In this document: positions 58,231 through 64,000 of the stretch, one piece after another
Position numbering within the stretch: position 1 is the first letter of the stretch
Layout: every line of letters begins with the position of its first letter
Source of the DNA: Plumapathes pennacea
Taxonomy: Eukaryota > Cnidaria > Anthozoa > Antipatharia > Myriopathidae
DNA: 64,000 nucleotides
Assembly (NCBI GenBank): GCA_964036295.1
Contig: OZ038463.1
Span: 32,627,295 to 32,691,294 of the forward strand
Direction of reading: 5' to 3'
Notes under the pieces: model-generated
What the model was told of the DNA's origin: nothing
The model's database searches: none
The model's input: the letters and a program-made list of their open reading frames with translations, nothing else
Translations under genes and position numbers: made by a program

Positions 58231-58441
58231 TCTATATATATAGTTATTGGCTTTTTTCTACAGCGAAAATGAAAAGTTTGCGCCCAACCACAACTCTCTT
58301 CCCCCACCCCCTCCCCCACCTCAATAGGGTGCCTCTCTGTGATTGGTCAGTCAACTTTATCAGAAAGCTAAAGAATTGGACTGTGTTCAGCGAAGAACTG
58401 ATTGTAATCTGTGCTGTGTTTTCAGTCTGTTTGCCATCACA

Positions 58442-61400
58442 ATGAAGTCCAACCGGAATGAAGGCTTCTGTAATCTTCTGTGTATGAAGACGCTGTACTT
58501 CGTTTTCAACTTCATTTGCTGGGTGAGTCATTACTAATTTTATGGATCGATCAGTTCATGCCGAACGTGACTAAAAGTCAACAGAACGTCTCTCCAAAAT
58601 ATCATTCTTTGTTCAGTTTTGAATAATATCGGCCAGATTCCCAGTTTAATGGCAATCATACGGTGTGAATTCGATCGGTCGGAGTGAACACCGCGTACCA
58701 AAGTTCTGCGTTGTTTAAAAGCCTAAAGTTTAGACAGTTCCTGATTTCAACCCAGCTTTTATGCCGGGGTTTATATGAACTTCAAACCACCCTAAAAGTT
58801 CCTTAACACAGAAAAGCATACTTATAATCAAGGTAACAGATCCATTTTAGAGCAGTGTTTTGCGTCGGTCTGTTAAATTATACGTTAATTCACATATTCT
58901 GTCGCCCGAATTGTTAATTTGCTAGGCAACTTGCGCGCCTGACCAGTCTGTCATCGAACTGTTCACTTGTCATTCAGCTCTTCACAACGAAAGAGCCATA
59001 AAATCTGTAAGGGTGGCGATGGTTTGTTCTCGAAGGCATTCTTATAAATCATTTTAGCCGGATATGATGTTATTCATTTTTTAGGTATTAATGGCAGAAA
59101 ATCTTAAGGGAGTTGCCCTTCAAATATTATTAATATCGCCATACTGTATTTACATGAACTGTCAACAGGAATCTTCTCACTGAGAGCTTTTATTTGAGTG
59201 AACACTGCAACCTAAAAATATTTATTGACGATCAGGAAGTTAATAGACATTTCTGGGTTGAATGAAAGTCAAATTTACAGTGCCTTAATTCAAAGGGGCA
59301 TTGATCAATTTAATTTACAGCTTTCTTGAAAGTTTGAATTCCCAAAAGTAGATCATTTTTTGCTGAAATACGAGTTTTTGAATTGACTTACAGTAGCTTG
59401 CAATTCAGGAGTAGGAATGGGGTGAGGCAAAAGCAATGGCCCATTCCTACTCCTGAACAAAATATTCTCTGCATTACAGGCTCACAAATCAAACTCAAAT
59501 GCATAGTTTTGCAAATGATGCACTTTTAGGAACTCAAACTCAAATTTTCCATTTTCTATATAAAATTAGTGCCCATTTGAAACCATACAAATTGCCTTTT
59601 GGCAATGAGAGTGCAAGAATAGAGATTCACATGCTGAATACTGCACACTCGACTCTCATGTAGTTTGGATCAATCTCAGATTAATTTATTATGTGGGAAT
59701 GCAGGCCTGTTTATTAGCCATTCCGGAATATCTGGAAAATTAATCAAAATAAACTAAATTGAAAAAAAAAAAAAAAAAAACTCTGACAAGAAATAGCACA
59801 TCCAAATTAATAAGTATCCCAAGTTTCAGTATGATTGGTCCTTCAGAAACTGAATGGCAAGCTTTTAAGAATCATTTAAATAAGAGACTTTTAATTTTGC
59901 AGTTCCCTCCCTCCCCCCTGGGTATCACCTTACCTTCCTTGCCAAGTGTCCCTTGCCTGTCCCCAGTGCCATTGCGCTGCAACATCTCTCCTTAGCAATA
60001 ACACCCCTGACTCTATACAGTTAAATTCATGCATCTAGCTACCAGTATTTGTTAAGTATCTTTTTTTTTTCTTTTTGCTTTCTTTTTTTTTTTTTTTTCC
60101 TTTGTTTTTTTTTTGTTTTTTTTTTTGTTTTTTTTGTTTTTTTTTGGAACACTGGAATGCCTGGTAAAGCCTTAGTCCTAATCCTAAGAATAATTTGCTT
60201 AAATGCAATGGTTAGATTTAGGCTTGGGAGTTCAAGGACGGGATTATTTCTAGTTTTGGTACATTTCCCTTTAATTTGTAATTTATCACTTCAGTGCAAA
60301 TTAAAATCATCATGCTACGAAAAGAAGTGTCACTTCCTTCAATCCTCAGCTGTCAGGTTTTGGGCTCATGGGCGTTGGAATATGGATTATGCTTTACAAG
60401 AGTTACTACAATAGTTTACTGGACAACGACGTCTTCACCATTATTACTGGACTGCTTATTGCTGCTGGGTTGATAGTGCTGATTGTTGCTGTCATTGGAT
60501 GCTGTGGAGCGATAAAGGAGAACCGTTTCTTTCTAATTTGTGTAAGTAATTTAATTTGTAACTTTAATTTGTTATTTATCAAACATAAACTAGCCAGGGC
60601 CCAGTTTTTCAAAGCACGATTAGGCTAATCCTGGATTACCTGTACTGTACGTCTAAACTTTGTTGTCATTTATGAGCTTCAAAATGTGAAGGTTTTGTCC
60701 TACAACGACTTCCTTAGTTAATACATCTTAAGCTGGAACAAGCTTTTTAATCCATCTTCAAACAAAACCCTGCAGCTTATTGGCAAAGAGGTCGAGAGAA
60801 AGAATTTTGTTAATCCTGGATTAGCTTAATCGGCTTTCGAACAACCGGGCCCAGATAGCAACTTGCAAAGGCGGTGTAGTGCAGTCAGCTGGACGTATCT
60901 GTATGTATTACATGTAGTCACATGCATGGGTGGTGTTGGTCAGCATGGTAGTGTCAACCCCTCCTCCTTCCTCAGTGTGACTACCAGTATTGCCCCTTAC
61001 ATTTTTATATTTCTATTAACTTACAGACATATGGCAATCCAACCTCGACCCATAAAAATTCAATATGGCTAATATTGCAATGGCCACTGCAAAATAATCT
61101 TAAGATGCATGGATATTCAGCAGAAAATCACTTCATGAATATATAGACAATAAACTACTTTTGGTGGGGAATGCACAGATAATGTCCAAGGACAATTATC
61201 CGTGCATATTTCCGAAGCCAAAAGTAGTTTATTGTCTTTATTATCCTTCAACTATTTCCTCTTGCAGCGCAAATAATGGCGCAAGGACTGTGAAGCTCTT
61301 TGGTACTTTCTGGAACTGCTTTTTTGAAAAATGAATTGATGTCCTCCTCGGTAGTTATCTCGTAATGGTTTTTCGTGATTATATAAAACTGTGCTCGGAT

Positions 61401-63746
61401 ATTGTCAATAAACGGTGATAGTTCGCCAGGCGGGGGTTATTCACTGAGTTCGGTCACGTGTCACGATTCTACCAATCATGCGCAGGAGGAAATATTTGAT
61501 GGGTCATAAAAAATATATATAGTGTCATGATGTATCAATAAATTATTTTTTCTGACCCTTATTTTGTGTTTGTTATTGTTTTTTGTCTCCTGCAGTTTCT
61601 AGTAATGATCACACTAATATTTCTCATGGAAGTATCACTTGGTGTAACAGCATTTATCTATCGAAATAAGGTAAGCTTCTCTGTCAGACCACAGTATACA
61701 ATTTTACACTCTTCTAGAGAGCAAAAGTTTCTGGATTTATGAATGCTCTCAAGATTAAATTATCATAGTGTATGGTTTTTTAATCAATAAATCATTTGAT
61801 CATGTCTATGAAATTTGTCCAATATAAATAAATTAATAAATTATTATTATTATTATTATTAATTATTAAATCCTAACCAAGAGTCTTGTAGTACAGAAAC
61901 TACATACAAAATATAGCAACAAAAAACTCACTGCAGAGATTTATTGTTTACTTTCACTGAGCTGCAGTATTATGAAATGACTCTATTGAATGGGTAATTT
62001 ACTTTTTAGTCAAAAAGTAATTTTTGAGTAGGAATGTAATCCATGTACATGATGTAATAGTTATATTTACAAAATAAATGAATTGGCAAAGTACTGACAG
62101 TGACCATAAAGCACAATAATTATACAGTGTTGTATCCAGGATTTCAAAACTGGGGGTCCTTTGGACCCCCTCTTCCAAAATTTAGGGGTTCAAGTAGGAT
62201 TTTGTGGGATCCAACTAATTAATATTCATTTTTAATATTAATATTCCTGGCATGTCATTATTCACATTGCTTATTTTTGTACCAAACAAATAACAAGCCG
62301 ATAGGAAATGCAATCTTGACACCACTTCCATTGGTCAACTGATTCATTGTTATTACTATCAGTTACTCCCAGTCTAACTTGTGGTAAAACTGTTTCACCT
62401 TGTGTGCAAGCCCTATTTTTCTTGTGCAAAAATATTTACAGAAAATGCATTTAAACTCTTTCCCTCTCTTGTTGAATGGTACTTTTTATTTATTATATTT
62501 TATTTGTTATTATATATTTATTTATTATAATAATATTATTATTATTATTATTTTGTTATTCATTGTCCATCTTTTATGTTTTTCTCTAGATTTCTGAGGA
62601 GGTAAAGGAAGGAATGCAAGACAAAATGAAGCAATATGGCTTTGATGAAGATGTGACAGAATCACTGGACAGACTGCAGAAAGAGGTACAGAGAAACACT
62701 TTTTAACTCTTCATATACTGTGAAAGTTTTAAAGGCTTACTTGAAGATTGTGTTGATTCAACAGTACAAATGCTGTGGACACTCTGGCATTTCCAGCTGG
62801 AATGAAACTACAGACTGGAGACAGAGCAGCGGAAGAGCAAATAGTTCTGTGCCAGATTCCTGCTGCAAGACAATGACAAAGAACTGTGGCATGAGGACAC
62901 ACCCATCCAATGTTAATGATAAGGTATTGCCTGTAGGATATCAGTGAATTAGTAGGGTACAAGAATTATGCTAACTTTTCCTCATGTCTTCTTTTTGGTT
63001 GCCCCACTACATAGCATCATTTGTTGAAGCCATTTGTTGCCCAAGGGAGAACTATCACACGCTACATGTATTTGGTTGCCCCAGCATGTTTTCAGTTTTC
63101 CAGGACTATTATTCTAACTTAAGTCTCATTATTAAAAATCTGCAAAAAGCTACAGTATGGGCACAGGTCTCAAATACATAATGATACTAAGTGGGAAATG
63201 ATGCCAACGATATCCTCTCTAGTGAGGATATGGAAAATACACCACTCGGGTCCCGGATGTAGTTTCATATGGATTTTATGAATGGTATATTTTCCAGTAA
63301 AACACTCGTGTCTATATAATAAATAATAATACTAATAATTTGTGACAGTTTGTGGCCATTGTATTGGATTAATGTACATTTTATATGTAAGCAAATTGCC
63401 CAGGGGGGTTCTCGGATATATTAGGACCCCCACCCCCCATCCCGTAATTTTGTCACGTGGCCTCAGTCTCCCATCTGCCATCAGTACAAAATGGCACCCC
63501 TGAACACTGTTCAACCGCATCGAATGAGACCGCCAGCTACACAGGCTAGGTGGTTGATAAAAAGCATTTTGGGCCTAGTTTTAGCCTAATGGTTTTTTGG
63601 GGGGTCTAAAACTTTACCTCACCCCCCTACCTCCGTACTCACGTCTCTGTCTCCTGTTCCAGGGTTGCATTACAATGCTTGAAGAGTTCTTCAGATACCA
63701 TTTCATTGTCCTGGCAATCGCTGGAATGGGAATTGGCGGTATTCAG
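58442..63746 (+). CDS. Tetraspanin, 3' exon beyond window
   Basis: Exons in the window: 58442-58522, 60350-60541, 61596-61670, 62590-62685, 62765-62923, 63663-63746, all phase 0, 229 residues so far. Four membrane segments are visible: about residues 16-41 (LYFVFNFICW then LSGFGLMGVGIWI), 57-78 (IITGLLIAAGLIVLIVAVIG), 89-110 (CFLVMITLIFLMEVSLGVTA) and the last (FIVLAIAGMGIGG). The large extracellular loop has the tetraspanin CCG motif (YKCCGHSG), then PDSCCK, KNC and GC, six cysteines in all. The short N-terminal tail has palmitoylation-type cysteines (GFCNLLCMK). Tetraspanins organise membrane microdomains with integrins and other partners. The set of features resembles the CD151/CD9-type branch, but the subfamily is not settled. 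The C-terminal exon is missing only because the window ends. Confidence 0.93.
60597..60852. mobile_element. MITE with GGGCCC ends after tetraspanin exon 2
   Basis: Inverted ends of about 42 bases: left GGGCCCAGTTTTTCAAAGCA, right (other strand) GGGCCCGGTTGTTCGAAAGC, both continuing into GATTA-GCTAATCC-GGATTA. A decayed relative lies in SCR-B1 intron 1 (about 11,510-11,700: GATTAGGCTAATCCGGATA, GGTTGAGAGAAAGAATTTTG). Confidence 0.75.
61145..61237. mobile_element. Small foldback element in tetraspanin intron 2
   Basis: Arms AGACAATAAACTACTTTTGG and its complement at the ends, 93 bases in total. The interior also pairs in part (GCACAGATAATGTCC against GGACAATTATCCGTGC). Confidence 0.75.
61395..61507. 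repeat. Dispersed repeat shared with 6,885-7,036
   Basis: CGGATATTGTCAATAAAC to GAAATATTTGATGGGTCATA, as in unit A of the duplication. It lies in tetraspanin intron 2, about 90 bases before exon 3. This copy lacks the hairpin seen in the other. Confidence 0.65.
63203..63325 (-). repeat. Repeat in tetraspanin intron 5, inverted copy
   Basis: Reverse-orientation copy of 57,893-58,025, including the CTAGTGAGGATATGGAAAAT and AAAACACTCGTGTCTATATA words. With the other copy it brackets most of the tetraspanin gene in inverted orientation. Confidence 0.75.
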
Positions 63747-64000
63747 GTAGGCAACACAGAGAATCACAGGGCACCAGTTTTCCGACCAATCTTTAACTTT
63801 TGCCATAATCTCCAAGTATCTGTAGCACAATTCTGCCAACCTTCCCTAAACAAAAATAGTGTTAGGAGAATTGAAAGTCAGACCAGCTTGAGCCCAAGCA
63901 AGAGAGCACCTAATTCTCCTAACCTGCCCTGAACAAAATGTACGAGTAGACAGAGAATTGATGTCTGACCAACTTGAACCAAAGCAAAAGATCGCCTAAA

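Noticed and set aside
57720-58272. ORFs on both strands between HORMAD1 and the tetraspanin
   Set aside because: They are produced by the hairpin and inverted repeats there; similarity between strands is due to the palindrome.

Overview
The window looks like nuclear DNA of an animal, most likely an anthozoan cnidarian such as a stony coral or anemone. It has short phase-consistent exons with GT/AG introns, two recognisable metazoan genes (a meiotic HORMAD1/2-type gene and a tetraspanin), a very high density of short inverted-repeat transposons, and AT-rich intergenic DNA. The host assignment is inference from overall character; no taxon-specific marker was seen.

Layout. (1) About 1-22,270: two copies of a tandem segmental duplication. 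Each carries a minus-strand and a plus-strand gene of the same secreted cysteine-rich family, here labelled SCR-A1/B1 in unit A and SCR-A2/B2 in unit B. The units are nearly identical at both ends but differ completely in the middle (about 6.9 kb against 2.2 kb). (2) About 22,780-30,200: a satellite block of two related subfamilies (periods about 340 and 358 bp). It is interrupted by a 2.1 kb TTAA-flanked element that itself holds two adjacent inverted-repeat elements, one of which holds a further repeat. (3) 30,200-38,300: repeat-rich DNA without a gene I can support: MITE dimers, hairpins, homopolymer C/G tracts and a decayed LINE 3' end. (4) 38,378-43,499: two more divergent members of the cysteine-rich family, SCR-C and SCR-D. 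(5) 45,930-57,650, minus strand: a HORMAD1/2-like meiotic gene assembled here from 28 coding exons, including an 11-nt microexon. (6) 58,442 to beyond the window end, plus strand: a tetraspanin, six exons in the window.

The SCR proteins share one plan: a tiny first coding exon, a phase-0 intron, a signal peptide, a propeptide ending in a basic R-x-[RK]-R site, then a mature domain of about 60-70 residues with eight cysteines in a conserved spacing ending C-x-C. I do not recognise this as a named family. The ending, the propeptide and the spacing resemble secreted cystine-knot ligands (neurotrophin/Spatzle type), which is a hypothesis only. Six genes in one window, four from a recent duplication, suggest an actively expanding secreted-ligand or effector locus. 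It is the best candidate here for something undescribed.

HORMAD1 and the tetraspanin are head to head, with under 1 kb between the HORMAD1 5' exon and the tetraspanin start codon; a long-hairpin repeat sits between them. No rRNA, tRNA, CRISPR array or retrovirus-like element could be supported.
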